30,352 nt of DNA from an uncultured Roseateles sp. (lineage in GTDB: Bacteria > Pseudomonadota > Gammaproteobacteria > Burkholderiales > Burkholderiaceae): NCBI GenBank assembly GCA_946886855.1, contig CAMPJJ010000070.1:1-30352 (forward strand), written 5' to 3'. The notes under the pieces are model-generated. The model did no database searches. It saw only the letters and a list, made by a program, of their open reading frames with translations, and was not told the origin of the DNA. Positions 16,881 to 24,272 of this stretch are shown here, piece after piece (the first letter of the stretch is position 1; each line of letters opens with the position of its first letter). Made by a program: the position numbers and the translations under genes.

Positions 16881-18485
16881 ATGCACGACAAAGTCCTCAT
16901 CCTCGACTTCGGCTCCCAGGTGACGCAGCTGATCGCGCGTCGCGTGCGCGAGGCCCAGGTCTACTGCGAGATCCATCCCAACGACGTCAGCGACGACTTC
17001 ATCCGCGCGTTCGGCCCGAAGGCGATCATCCTGTCGGGCAGCCACGCGTCGACCTATGAGGACCACGAACTGCGCGCGCCACAGGCGGTGTGGGACCTGG
17101 GCGTGCCGGTGCTGGGCATCTGCTACGGCATGCAGACGATGGCGGTGCAACTGGGCGGCAAGGTCGAGTGGAGCGATCACCGCGAGTTCGGCTATGCCGA
17201 GGTCCGTGCGCACGGTCATACGAAGTTGCTGGACGGCATCCAGGACTTCGCCACACCCGAAGGTCACGGGATGCTGAAGGTCTGGATGAGCCACGGCGAC
17301 AAGGTCACGGCGCTGCCGCCGGGCTTCCAGCTGATGGCGTCGACGCCGAGTTGCCCGATCGCCGGCATGGCCAACGAGGACAAGGGCTACTACGCGTTCC
17401 AGTTCCACCCGGAAGTGACGCACACGGTGCAAGGCGCGGCGGTGTTCCACCGCTTCGTGCGCGAGATCGCCGGCTGCAAGGGCGACTGGATCATGGGCGA
17501 CTACATCGCCGAGGCGGTCGCGAAGATCCGCGAGCAGGTCGGTGACGAGGAAGTCATCCTGGGCCTGTCCGGCGGCGTCGATTCGTCGGTGGCGGCAGCG
17601 CTGATCCACCGCGCGATCGGCGACCAGCTCACCTGCGTGTTCGTCGATCACGGCCTGCTGCGCCTGAACGAAGGCGACGCGGTGATGGACATGTTCGAGG
17701 GCAAGCTGCACGCGAAGGTGATCCGCGTCGACGCGAGCGAGCTGTTCCTCGGCCAGCTGGCCGGCGTGACCGATCCGGAGCGCAAGCGCAAGATCATCGG
17801 CGGGCTGTTCGTCGACGTGTTCAAGGCCGAGGCCGAGAAGCTCAAGTCCGGCGACGGCGGCCACAAAGGCGCGACCTTCCTGGCGCAGGGCACCATCTAT
17901 CCGGACGTGGTCGAGAGCGGCGGCACGAAGACCAAGAAGGCCACGACGATCAAGAGCCACCACAACGTGGGCGGCCTGCCGGAGCAACTGGGCCTGAAGC
18001 TGCTGGAACCGCTGCGCGAGCTGTTCAAGGACGAGGTCCGCGAACTGGGCGTGGCGCTGGGCCTGCCGCCGGAGATGGTCTATCGCCACCCGTTCCCGGG
18101 CCCGGGCCTGGGCGTCCGTATCCTCGGCGAGGTGAAGAAGGAATACGCGGACCTGCTGCGTCGCGCCGATGCGATCTTCATCGAGGAGCTGCGCAACACG
18201 CGTGACGAGGCGACGGGCAAGACCTGGTACGAACTGACCAGCCAGGCCTTCACCGTGTTCCTGCCGGTGAAGAGCGTGGGCGTGATGGGCGACGGCCGGA
18301 CCTACGACTACGTGGTGGCGCTGCGCGCGGTGCAGACCAGCGACTTCATGACGGCCGACTGGGCGGAGCTGCCCTACAGCCTGCTCAAGCGCTGCTCGGG
18401 CCGCATCATCAACGAGGTGCGCGGCATCAACCGCGTGACCTACGACGTGTCGAGCAAGCCGCCGGCGACGATCGAATGGGAATGA
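16881..18485 (+). CDS. guaA: GuaA, glutamine-hydrolysing GMP synthase
   Basis: GuaA converts XMP to GMP with ATP and glutamine. The 534-residue protein has a class I glutamine amidotransferase domain (about 5-200) with Cys81 in GICYGMQTM and the His176/Glu178 pair in FHPEVTHT. The ATP pyrophosphatase domain has the P-loop SGGVDSS (230-236), and the dimerisation domain ends IEWE, as in the family. The ATG at 16881 starts directly before [15 protein letters not shown]; the frame is open to 16743 but that part overlaps the MFS gene. It completes the GMP branch begun by guaB. Its 3' end is a known integration site for some genomic islands, and foreign-looking DNA follows, but no repeat of the guaA end was found in the window. 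Confidence 0.98.
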   Translation: MHDKVLILDFGSQVTQLIARRVREAQVYCEIHPNDVSDDFIRAFGPKAIILSGSHASTYEDHELRAPQAVWDLGVPVLGICYGMQTMAVQLGGKVEWSDHREFGYAEVRAHGHTKLLDGIQDFATPEGHGMLKVWMSHGDKVTALPPGFQLMASTPSCPIAGMANEDKGYYAFQFHPEVTHTVQGAAVFHRFVREIAGCKGDWIMGDYIAEAVAKIREQVGDEEVILGLSGGVDSSVAAALIHRAIGDQLTCVFVDHGLLRLNEGDAVMDMFEGKLHAKVIRVDASELFLGQLAGVTDPERKRKIIGGLFVDVFKAEAEKLKSGDGGHKGATFLAQGTIYPDVVESGGTKTKKATTIKSHHNVGGLPEQLGLKLLEPLRELFKDEVRELGVALGLPPEMVYRHPFPGPGLGVRILGEVKKEYADLLRRADAIFIEELRNTRDEATGKTWYELTSQAFTVFLPVKSVGVMGDGRTYDYVVALRAVQTSDFMTADWAELPYSLLKRCSGRIINEVRGINRVTYDVSSKPPATIEWE

Positions 18486-18506
18486 GCGCTTCGCGCTGAC
18501 AAGCAG

Positions 18507-18535
18507 ACAAGGGCCCGTCAGGCCCTTGTTCGCTT
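18507..18535 (+). terminator. Intrinsic terminator of guaA
   Basis: ACAAGGGCC (18507-18515) and GGCCCTTGT (18521-18529) make a perfect 9-bp stem with loop CGTCA, followed by TCGCTTTG. It begins 22 bases after the guaA stop and precedes the convergent vapC. Confidence 0.85.
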
Positions 18536-18549
18536 TGAACGAGGGCGCG

Positions 18550-19023
18550 TCACATCAATTGATGTGCGGCGGACGATGCCATCGGCGGGTGGCGTCGCAG
18601 ATAGCTGGCAACCGGTTCCGCAGCGGTCAGTGGAGTTTTGACGTTGCGGTGGAAGAGGACGTTCGGCAGCCCCTCGAAGTGGGCGTCGCAGGTCAGCACT
18701 TTGACACCATGTCGATGTGCGGTCGCATAGATGAGGCGGTCTGCCATCGGTAGCAGGCGATCAAGCTGCAGGTCGATCGCGGCAAAGATCGTCTCGCGAT
18801 CCAGCTCCTTGAAATGGCAGAGGTCGAGCAGACTCATGATGTCGGCGTGTTCCTTGGAGGTGTTTGTCCGGAGCGACCACATGGCGAGCTCGAACAGCAC
18901 GATCGAAGGAAGGATGCAATCAGTGGGATCGGGGAAGTCGGGTTGCATCTTCCTCCCTGTATCGCTCTTGCCCAGCCATTCAATCCAGGCGGATGTGTCA
19001 ACCACCTTGAGTTTGGTTGTCAT
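18550..19023 (-). CDS. vapC: VapC-like PIN-domain toxin (RNase)
   Basis: The 157-residue product has a PIN domain. The four acidic residues expected at the Mg-dependent RNase site are visible: Asp9 (VVDTSAWIEWL), Glu45 (IVLFELAM), Asp95 (MADRLIYATA) and Asp113 (TCDAHFEGLP). Known VapC toxins cut tRNA or rRNA and stop translation; the target here is unknown. It follows the antitoxin gene by 18 bases on the same strand, the usual vapBC order. The protein is somewhat longer than most VapCs (about 130-140), with a basic tail of about 20 residues. Base composition is clearly less GC-rich than the neighbours, which suggests transfer. Confidence 0.9.
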   Translation of the reverse strand: MTTKLKVVDTSAWIEWLGKSDTGRKMQPDFPDPTDCILPSIVLFELAMWSLRTNTSKEHADIMSLLDLCHFKELDRETIFAAIDLQLDRLLPMADRLIYATAHRHGVKVLTCDAHFEGLPNVLFHRNVKTPLTAAEPVASYLRRHPPMASSAAHQLM

Positions 19024-19041
19024 GGAGCGCCTACGGGCTAT

Positions 19042-19257
19042 CTAAAGGCGGCCGACGATGTCGCGATAGCCCTCGCTCGAGGCGCCGGGGATCATGCCGC
19101 AAACGCTTTGAGCCGTCACGACGGGGCAGAGGAAGATGCCCAGTCCGCGTCGGATGACCATCAGCTCTTGGCCGGGCTGCCAGTTGATGTCTTCACGAAC
19201 TTCCTTGGGAAGATCGATGTGGTTCTCATTGGTGATCGTGATGATGGGACCAGTCAT
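19042..19257 (-). CDS. vapB: VapB-like antitoxin, AbrB/SpoVT fold
   Basis: The 71-residue protein starts with a swapped-hairpin AbrB-type DNA-binding domain (about 4-45: ITITNENHIDLPKEVREDI followed by WQPGQELMVIRRGLGIFL) and ends in a short helix-rich tail that would wrap the toxin. It should neutralise the downstream PIN toxin and repress its own promoter. GGAG lies 5 bases before the ATG. Codon use is less GC-biased than in the flanking genes, matching vapC. Confidence 0.87.
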   Translation of the reverse strand: MTGPIITITNENHIDLPKEVREDINWQPGQELMVIRRGLGIFLCPVVTAQSVCGMIPGASSEGYRDIVGRL

Positions 19258-19501
19258 GGGCGCTCCAGCGAGTTCGACGAATCAGGAGCCGTCGATTCTT
19301 CGCCTCTGGTTCTTCCTGATCCACGGCTTGGAACGGTAGTCGGCGGCCTCGGGATGCCTACGATCGGTATGAGTCCAACTCTCACTTGGGGTTGAAGTTC
19401 GACGCCAATGTGGCGCGCACGGAGATCGCGGTGCTGACACGCGATGTCAGGGCCGCCGTCCAGAATCGCCGGGATCGCTTCGACACCTTCCGGAGACTCC
19501 C
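19258..19501. other. Intergenic region between vapB and the NIPSNAP gene
   Basis: This 244-base divergent gap must hold promoters for vapBC (minus) and the NIPSNAP gene (plus). A minus-strand TTGGAC near 19375 could be a -35 box but its -10 is poor. The first part (19258-19390) shares the lower GC content of vapBC; from about 19400 the composition is normal again, so the right edge of the foreign segment may lie here. No repeat of the guaA end or of any tRNA was found. Confidence 0.5.
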
Positions 19502-20242
19502 ATGGCCGACGACCACCCCGTCTACGAACTGCGCCAGTACAAGATCGTCAAGGGCGAGCGCGAGCGCTTCATGCGGCTGTTCGACGCGGTCTTCGTCGAG
19601 TCGCAGGAGGCCGTCGGCATGCGCTTGTACGGGCAGTTCGCCGACCTCGACGACCCGGACCGCTTCGTCTGGATCCGCGGTTTCGACGACATGGCGGCGC
19701 GCGAGCGCATGCTCGGCGAGTTTTACTTCGGCCCGGTGTGGCACGCCCACCGTGACGAGGCCAATCCGCTGCTCGTCGACAACGACAACGTGCTGCTGAT
19801 GCGGAGCCCGGGCTGTGGACCGCATCCGACGCGCATCGACGCGGCGCGGGCCGCGGGCACGTTCGGGCGAGGCGCGGCGCCCGGGCTGGTCGTGCTGCAC
19901 CTCTGCACCCTGTGGAAGGACCCGGCCGATCCCGAGGACGGCTTCGCCCGCTTCTTCGAGCACGAGGTCGCGCCGGTCATCGAGGCGGCGGGCCTGCCAG
20001 TGATCGGCAGCTTCGTGCCGGAGCGTTCGCCCAACAATTTCCCGCGGCTGCCGGTGCGCGAGGGGGAGAAGCTCTTCGTCTGGATGACCCGCGCCGCGGA
20101 TGCCGACGATCGGGCCATCCGCTGGAGCGCCTGCCGGCATTCGACCGCGTGGCGCGCGCTCGAACCGCGCTGGCGTGACGCGCAGGAACGGTCGCCGCAG
20201 ATCCTGCGCCTGCGACCGGGCGTCGTCCCGGTGCCGCGCTGA
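19502..20242 (+). CDS. NIPSNAP-family protein
   Basis: The 246-residue protein opens with YELRQYKIVKGERERFMRLF, typical of NIPSNAP proteins, which have a dimeric alpha-beta (ferredoxin-like) barrel fold. A first domain covers about 5-105 (with FVWIRGFDDMAARERMLGEFY) and a second, more divergent copy about 125-240. The cellular role of bacterial NIPSNAP proteins is not settled. The start ATG has CGGAGA seven bases upstream. It is the first of three plus-strand genes, separated by 75 and 46 bases, that may be loosely coexpressed. Confidence 0.85.
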   Translation: MADDHPVYELRQYKIVKGERERFMRLFDAVFVESQEAVGMRLYGQFADLDDPDRFVWIRGFDDMAARERMLGEFYFGPVWHAHRDEANPLLVDNDNVLLMRSPGCGPHPTRIDAARAAGTFGRGAAPGLVVLHLCTLWKDPADPEDGFARFFEHEVAPVIEAAGLPVIGSFVPERSPNNFPRLPVREGEKLFVWMTRAADADDRAIRWSACRHSTAWRALEPRWRDAQERSPQILRLRPGVVPVPR

Positions 20243-20317
20243 TCCGGCGCGGCAGGGCAGAGCGATCGGGTGTGGCTATGCTTTGCGCCATTCCCGCTTC
20301 CACTCCGGAGTCCTTGC

Positions 20318-20530
20318 ATGCGCAGCGCCCTGTCCATCCTCGCCCTCGTCATCGTGCTCACCATCGTGATGCTGACCGCGAAGAAGCAGATGCAGGCGAT
20401 GAAGCCGCCGGCCTCGGCGGATCCGGCGGCGTCCGCGTCGTCGTCGGCGCTGCCTCAGCCGGAGGCGGTCGGCCGCCAGGTGCAGGACCTGATGAAGCAA
20501 GGCGAGCAGCGCGCTTCCGAGGCGCAGTGA
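20318..20530 (+). CDS. Small single-span membrane protein, function unknown
   Basis: The product has 70 residues: a transmembrane helix at 3-20 (SALSILALVIVLTIVML), the basic stretch AKKQMQ just after it, an Ala/Ser/Pro linker (28-48) and a polar helix (EAVGRQVQDLMKQGEQRASEAQ in two halves). The ATG at 20318 is preceded by CCGGAG at good spacing; an in-frame ATG at 20270 is less likely. A TATGCT at 20277 could be its -10 box. No family is recognised, but such proteins are common in this order. Confidence 0.65.
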   Translation: MRSALSILALVIVLTIVMLTAKKQMQAMKPPASADPAASASSSALPQPEAVGRQVQDLMKQGEQRASEAQ

Positions 20531-20576
20531 TCGCGCCACGCGCCGCGCCGCGAGCGCCCCTGGAGGGCGCCACCGC

Positions 20577-21128
20577 ATGACCGTCCATGCGCTCTTCTTC
20601 TGCCTGCGGCCCGATGCGGTCACCGCGGCGAGGCTGGGGGCGGTCTCCGATGCGCTCGTGCGCCGCTTCGGCCTGCGCGCGAAGGCGTCGCGCACGGAAC
20701 GCCTCCATGTGACGCTGCACCACCTCGGCTGGTACGACGATCAGACTGAACAGGCCGACGTGATGTCGGAAGTCAGGCAACTCGCCGAAGCCGCCGCTGC
20801 ATCGCTGCGGCACGCACCCGTGCCTGTCGACTTCGATCAGCTCCTGAGCTTCACCCGCAAGCGGCGGAACCTGCCGCTGGTGCTCAGCGGCGGCGCGTGT
20901 CTCGATCGCGTGCGGGCGATCCGGTCGACGCTAGGCGATTGCCTGCGCGCGAGCGGCCTGCGGACCGACCCGCACTTCACGCCCCACCTGACGCTGTTCT
21001 ATGACGACCTCGCGGTCGAGCCGCAACCGTTCATCGTCCCCGGTTGGACGGCGACGGACCTGGTGCTGATGGACAGCCTGCAGGGGCTGTCCACGCATGT
21101 CGAACTCGCGCGCTGGCCGCTCGCTTGA
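20577..21128 (+). CDS. thpR: 2'-5' RNA ligase-like 2H phosphoesterase (LigT/ThpR family)
   Basis: The 183-residue protein has the two HxT motifs of the 2H phosphoesterase fold: HVT at 44-46 (RLHVTLHHLG) and HLT at 137-139 (FTPHLTLFYD). In the LigT/ThpR family these two His/Thr pairs sit in a symmetric cleft and act on 2',3'-cyclic or 2'-5' RNA ends. Reported activities are RNA 2',3'-cyclic phosphodiesterase and reversible 2'-5' ligation; the physiological substrate is unclear. Ribosome binding site GGAGG precedes the ATG. The gene is convergent with the DUF72 gene, with a tandem repeat in the gap. Confidence 0.85.
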   Translation: MTVHALFFCLRPDAVTAARLGAVSDALVRRFGLRAKASRTERLHVTLHHLGWYDDQTEQADVMSEVRQLAEAAAASLRHAPVPVDFDQLLSFTRKRRNLPLVLSGGACLDRVRAIRSTLGDCLRASGLRTDPHFTPHLTLFYDDLAVEPQPFIVPGWTATDLVLMDSLQGLSTHVELARWPLA

Positions 21129-21148
21129 ACGCACTCCCGCGCTCCACT

Positions 21149-21183
21149 GTTGCCCGTTGCCCGTTGCCCGTTGCCCGTTGCCG
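21149..21183. repeat. Tandem repeat (GTTGCCC)x4 between convergent genes
   Basis: Four exact copies of GTTGCCC (21149-21176) are followed by a partial fifth, GTTGCCG. The array starts 20 bases after the thpR stop and ends 30 bases before the DUF72 stop. No T-tailed hairpin terminator is visible in this 85-base gap. Confidence 0.92.
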
Positions 21184-21213
21184 GTCGCCCCATCCACAAG
21201 CGCGCAGCCGCGC

Positions 21214-22368
21214 TCAGACCTCGCCCGGCGCGACAATCTCCTTTGCCAGCGCGCGCAGCGTCAGCGGCGCTGAGCCTTCGGCATGGTTGGAGATCGTGAC
21301 GTAGGCCGGATGCCCGGCCTCGGCCGTCGCGCGGATCACTTTCGCGAGGACGGCCCGGGTCTCGGGGTCGGGATCCATCAGCTCGTCGTACTCCCCGTAC
21401 TTCTTTTCCGCGTCCTCGTAGCCGAAGGGGCCGTGGATGCGGTGCAGGTTCCAGCGGCACACCAGCGGTCCCGGCCACATCGCGCGCAGCAGCGGCAACT
21501 GTTCCTGGATGGGCGGCAGCTTCGGATGCAGGCCCAGGCAGTAGCGCGCGCCGCAGTCCCGGAGCACGGCGACGAAGTCCGGTGTCAGCCATTCCGGATC
21601 GCGGACTTCCACGGCCACGACCGCCTCGGGCGCCACGTTGCGCAGCGAGGGCAGGGCGGCCAGCATCGCGTGCAGGCGGTCGAGCTGCTCCGGCATGCGG
21701 GCCAGCATCGCCAGGGGCAGCGGGCTCAACTGGAACACCAGCGCGCCGATGCGCTCGCCCAGTCCAGCCATCGCCGGTTCGAGGAACTCCTGGACCGCCA
21801 GCCGCGGGTCGAGGAAGGCCATGTTGGCCTGCCGGCCTCGGCCGTCCTCGGCGCGCACCTGGGCGTCGGTGATCACGCTGGGGGCCTTGACCGTGAAGCG
21901 GAAGTCCTCCGGCACCTGCTGCGCGTAGCGCTCGTACTGGCTGGCCGTCAGCGACTGGTAGAAACCGCGGTCGATGCTCACCGCGCGGTGCAGCGGTTGC
22001 TGCGCGTAGGCGGTCAGGCCGTTGCGGGAGAGCTTGGACTCGCCGTGCCGGCCCGCCCAGACGATGCCCTGCCAGCCCGGATAGCTCCACGAGGAGGTGC
22101 CCAGCCGGATCCTCGGCGACAGCGCGGCCGCGAGCGCGATCTGGTCCTCGTCCGGCGGCTGCGCCTGGACGCCGGCGCCGCGTCGTCTTGGGGCGGGGAC
22201 CTTGCCGTCGCTTTCCACGCTGCGCTCTCCGCCATCGCCATCGCCATCGCCATCGCCATCGCCATCGATGCCATCGCAATCGGTCGCATGCACCGACGGC
22301 ACGGCGGGCGCCGGCGGCAGCAGCTCGCCGAAGAGATCGTCCTGTTGACCGGGGAACGCCTGTTGCAT
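21214..22368 (-). CDS. DUF72-domain protein (YecE-like, TIM-barrel)
   Basis: The 384-residue product has a DUF72 domain from about residue 85 on: IRLGTSSWSYPGWQGIVW at its start, the strand VSIDRGFYQSLTASQYERYA, FRFTVKAPSVITDAQ, LGALVFQLSP-like strand (IGALVFQLSPLP), VAVEVRDPEW and the final AYVTISNHAEGSAPLT. The family adopts a TIM barrel with a conserved charged pocket; its reaction is unknown. The first 84 residues are a low-complexity extension containing an acidic run of alternating Asp and Gly coded by a hexamer repeat, followed by a basic stretch. The start at 22368 lacks a good ribosome binding site; a start inside the extension cannot be excluded. Confidence 0.85.
   Translation of the reverse strand: MQQAFPGQQDDLFGELLPPAPAVPSVHATDCDGIDGDGDGDGDGDGGERSVESDGKVPAPRRRGAGVQAQPPDEDQIALAAALSPRIRLGTSSWSYPGWQGIVWAGRHGESKLSRNGLTAYAQQPLHRAVSIDRGFYQSLTASQYERYAQQVPEDFRFTVKAPSVITDAQVRAEDGRGRQANMAFLDPRLAVQEFLEPAMAGLGERIGALVFQLSPLPLAMLARMPEQLDRLHAMLAALPSLRNVAPEAVVAVEVRDPEWLTPDFVAVLRDCGARYCLGLHPKLPPIQEQLPLLRAMWPGPLVCRWNLHRIHGPFGYEDAEKKYGEYDELMDPDPETRAVLAKVIRATAEAGHPAYVTISNHAEGSAPLTLRALAKEIVAPGEV
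22231..22266. repeat. Hexanucleotide repeat (GCCATC)x6 inside the DUF72 gene
   Basis: Six exact copies of GCCATC (22231-22266) are followed by a degenerate seventh (GATGCCATC). On the coding strand it reads GATGGC and encodes alternating Asp-Gly in the N-terminal extension, about residues 34-46. The unit is a multiple of three, so copy changes alter length without breaking the frame. Confidence 0.93.
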
Positions 22369-22393
22369 GGGCCGGGAGCATAGCGGGCGCGGC

Positions 22394-22399
22394 TACACT
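22394..22399 (+). promoter_or_regulatory. Putative -10 box of tadA-ldcA
   Basis: TACACT (22394-22399) lies 17 bases before the tadA ATG, so transcription would start near 22406 with a leader of about 11 bases and no Shine-Dalgarno sequence. It is in the 48-base divergent gap with the DUF72 gene. Confidence 0.4.
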
Positions 22400-22416
22400 G
22401 CCGCGCGAGCGCCGCC

Positions 22417-23121
22417 ATGACCACCGAGTCCCCGATCCCTCCCGCCGACCGTGCCGACCCCGCGGATGACTACGCGATGCGGCTCGCCCTCGACCAGGCC
22501 CAGAACGCCTGGCTCGTCGGCGAGGTGCCGGTGGGCGCCGTCATCATGCGCGCCGGCCAGGTGATCGCCACCGGCTACAACCGGCCGATCACGACGCACG
22601 ATCCGACCGCCCACGCGGAGATCGTCGCGCTGCGCCACGCCGCGCAGCTGCTCGGCAACTACCGGCTGCCGGAGTGCGAGCTCTATGTGACGCTCGAGCC
22701 CTGCGCGATGTGCGCGATGGCGATGATGCACGCGCGCTTGAAGCGCGTCGTCTTCGCCGCGCCCGATCCGAAGACCGGCGTCGCGGGCTCCGTGCTCGAC
22801 CTGTTCGGGCAGAAGCAGCTGAACCATCACACGGCGCTGCACGGCGGCGTGCTGGCGGAGGCGTCGTCCCGTCTGCTGCGCGAGTTCTTCGCCGAACGGC
22901 GCGAGGCGGCACGCCAGTTGCGCGACAGCCGCCGACGCGCCGCCGTGGAGGCGGGCGCGTCTGGGGCCGCGGGCGAGGGCCTCGATGTCGACGCCGTCGA
23001 CACGCTGCGCGCGCTGCCCGAAGTCCAGGAGTTCCCCGAGATCCCCGTCGGCGACGCGCACTACCTTTCCCCGAATTCCGATCCCTCGCAGGACGACATG
23101 CAGGACGACAAGCAGCGATGA
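22417..23121 (+). CDS. tadA: TadA, tRNA-specific adenosine deaminase
   Basis: TadA converts A34 to inosine in tRNA-Arg(ACG). The 234-residue protein has the zinc-binding cytidine deaminase fold with the catalytic HAE (His66, Glu68) and PCAMC (Cys96, Cys99). Other family stretches are EVPVGAV, NRPITTHDPTAHAEI, the LYVTLEP strand, MMHARLKRVVFAA and DPKTGVAGSVLDLF. The catalytic part ends near 165, as in the 167-residue E. coli enzyme; about 70 extra residues follow, first Arg/Ala-rich (a predicted helix) and then acidic with DVDAVDTLRALPEVQEF. The role of this tail is unknown. The gene overlaps ldcA by four bases (ATGA). Confidence 0.95.
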   Translation: MTTESPIPPADRADPADDYAMRLALDQAQNAWLVGEVPVGAVIMRAGQVIATGYNRPITTHDPTAHAEIVALRHAAQLLGNYRLPECELYVTLEPCAMCAMAMMHARLKRVVFAAPDPKTGVAGSVLDLFGQKQLNHHTALHGGVLAEASSRLLREFFAERREAARQLRDSRRRAAVEAGASGAAGEGLDVDAVDTLRALPEVQEFPEIPVGDAHYLSPNSDPSQDDMQDDKQR

Positions 23122-24131
23122 GCTCACTGACCCTCTACACCCCCTCCGGCGTCCTGGCGCAATCGCAAGCCCTCAAGCGCGCGGCCAGACGGCTGACGGC
23201 GCTCGGCTTCGAGGTGGCGATCGACGACGCCGCGCTCGCGAAGCACCAGCGCTTCGGCGGCGACGACGAGACGCGGCTGGCGGCGCTGCACCGCGTGGCC
23301 GAGGCCGCGCCGTCGGTGGCGCTGGCCACGCGCGGCGGCTACGGCCTGACGCGCCTGCTGGACCGCATCGACTGGCCGACCATCGCCCGCAGCGTCGAGC
23401 GCGGCACGCGCTGGGTCGGTCTGAGCGACCTGACCGCGCTTCAACTCGCGCTGCTCGCCCACACCAAGCAGACCAGCTGGGCAGGCCCGCTCGCCTGCGA
23501 CGACTTCGGCCGCGCCGAGACCGATGGCGGCGTCGACGAGATCACCCGCGACTGCTTCCTCGAGGCGATGGACGGCTCGCTCGAGGCCATCGGCTTCCGC
23601 ACCGAGGCCGGCCTGGACGGCGTCGAGGCGCGCGGCACGCTGTGGGGCGGCAACCTGACGGTGCTGTGCTCGCTGCTGGGCACGCCGCACTTCCCGCGCG
23701 TCAAGGGCGGCATCCTGTTCCTCGAGGACGTCAACGAGCACCCGTACCGCGTCGAGCGCCTGCTGCTCCAGCTCTGGCAGGCCGGCGTGCTGGACGCGCA
23801 GAAGGCGGTGCTGCTGGGCAGCTTCAGCGGCTGGAAGAAGTCGCCGCTGGATCGCGGCTATTCGATGAAAGCCTGCGTCGAGGCGCTGCGCGAACGCGTC
23901 AAGGTGCCGATCCTCACCGGCCTGCCGTTCGGCCACGTGCCGACCAAGGTCTGCCTGCCCGTCGGGGCGAAGGCCGAGATGATGGTGGAGGGGCGGGATG
24001 TCATCGTCGCCTGGGGGCACGTCGGCCCGGGCCATGGTCACCATGGCCATCACGGGCACGACCATGGCCAGGCGGAGGACCACGATCACCACGACGATCA
24101 CCACCACGGCCACCGTCCCCACGGCCACTGA
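23118..24131 (+). CDS. ldcA: LD-carboxypeptidase (peptidase S66, LdcA-like) with histidine-rich tail
   Basis: LD-carboxypeptidases remove the terminal D-Ala from muropeptide tetrapeptides in the cytoplasm during murein recycling. The 337-residue product has the S66 triad pattern: Ser103 in VGLSDLTALQLAL, Glu203 in FLEDVNEHPYRVER and His273 in PFGHVPTKVCLPVG. The opening LYTPSGVL and TRGGYGLTRLLDRIDW also fit. The catalytic part ends near residue 300. Residues 301-337 hold 17 histidines together with Gly and Asp, which looks like a metal-binding tail and is not part of the family. The ATG at 23118 overlaps the tadA stop; the frame is open to 22674 but that part is a shadow of tadA. Confidence 0.93.
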   Translation: MSSLTLYTPSGVLAQSQALKRAARRLTALGFEVAIDDAALAKHQRFGGDDETRLAALHRVAEAAPSVALATRGGYGLTRLLDRIDWPTIARSVERGTRWVGLSDLTALQLALLAHTKQTSWAGPLACDDFGRAETDGGVDEITRDCFLEAMDGSLEAIGFRTEAGLDGVEARGTLWGGNLTVLCSLLGTPHFPRVKGGILFLEDVNEHPYRVERLLLQLWQAGVLDAQKAVLLGSFSGWKKSPLDRGYSMKACVEALRERVKVPILTGLPFGHVPTKVCLPVGAKAEMMVEGRDVIVAWGHVGPGHGHHGHHGHDHGQAEDHDHHDDHHHGHRPHGH

Positions 24132-24164
24132 CGGACGTCACGCGCGCCCCGCGAACCGGGCCGC

Positions 24165-24170
24165 TATGAT
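24165..24170 (+). promoter_or_regulatory. Possible -10 box of the ABC importer operon
   Basis: TATGAT (24165-24170) matches the -10 consensus in five of six bases. Transcription would begin near 24177 and give a leader of about 96 bases that contains the terminator hairpin at 24229-24260. The -35 region is not recognisable. Confidence 0.4.
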
Positions 24171-24228
24171 CCGCCCCGGCATCGGCCGGCCTCCACGAGA
24201 GGCGCGGCCTTGGCAACAATCTGGCAAT

Positions 24229-24260
24229 GCCGCATCCGCAGGATGCGGCGTTTGCTTTTT
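24229..24260 (+). terminator. Intrinsic terminator or attenuator just before the ABC importer operon
   Basis: GCCGCATCC (24229-24237) and GGATGCGGC (24241-24249) form a perfect 9-bp stem with loop GCA, followed by GTTTGCTTTTT. It is a classic terminator, 98 bases after ldcA. The Shine-Dalgarno GGAAGG of the next gene starts at 24261, directly after the T run, so no promoter fits between them. The upstream GGC (24223-24225) in CTGGCAATGCC can pair with GCC at the foot of the stem and might compete with it. Confidence 0.85.
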
Positions 24261-24272
24261 GGAAGGATGACG

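Noticed and set aside
18460..19500. Attachment-site duplication of the guaA 3' end around vapBC
   Set aside because: No second copy of the last guaA bases (CGATCGAATGGGAATGA) was found on the right side, and there is no integrase gene.
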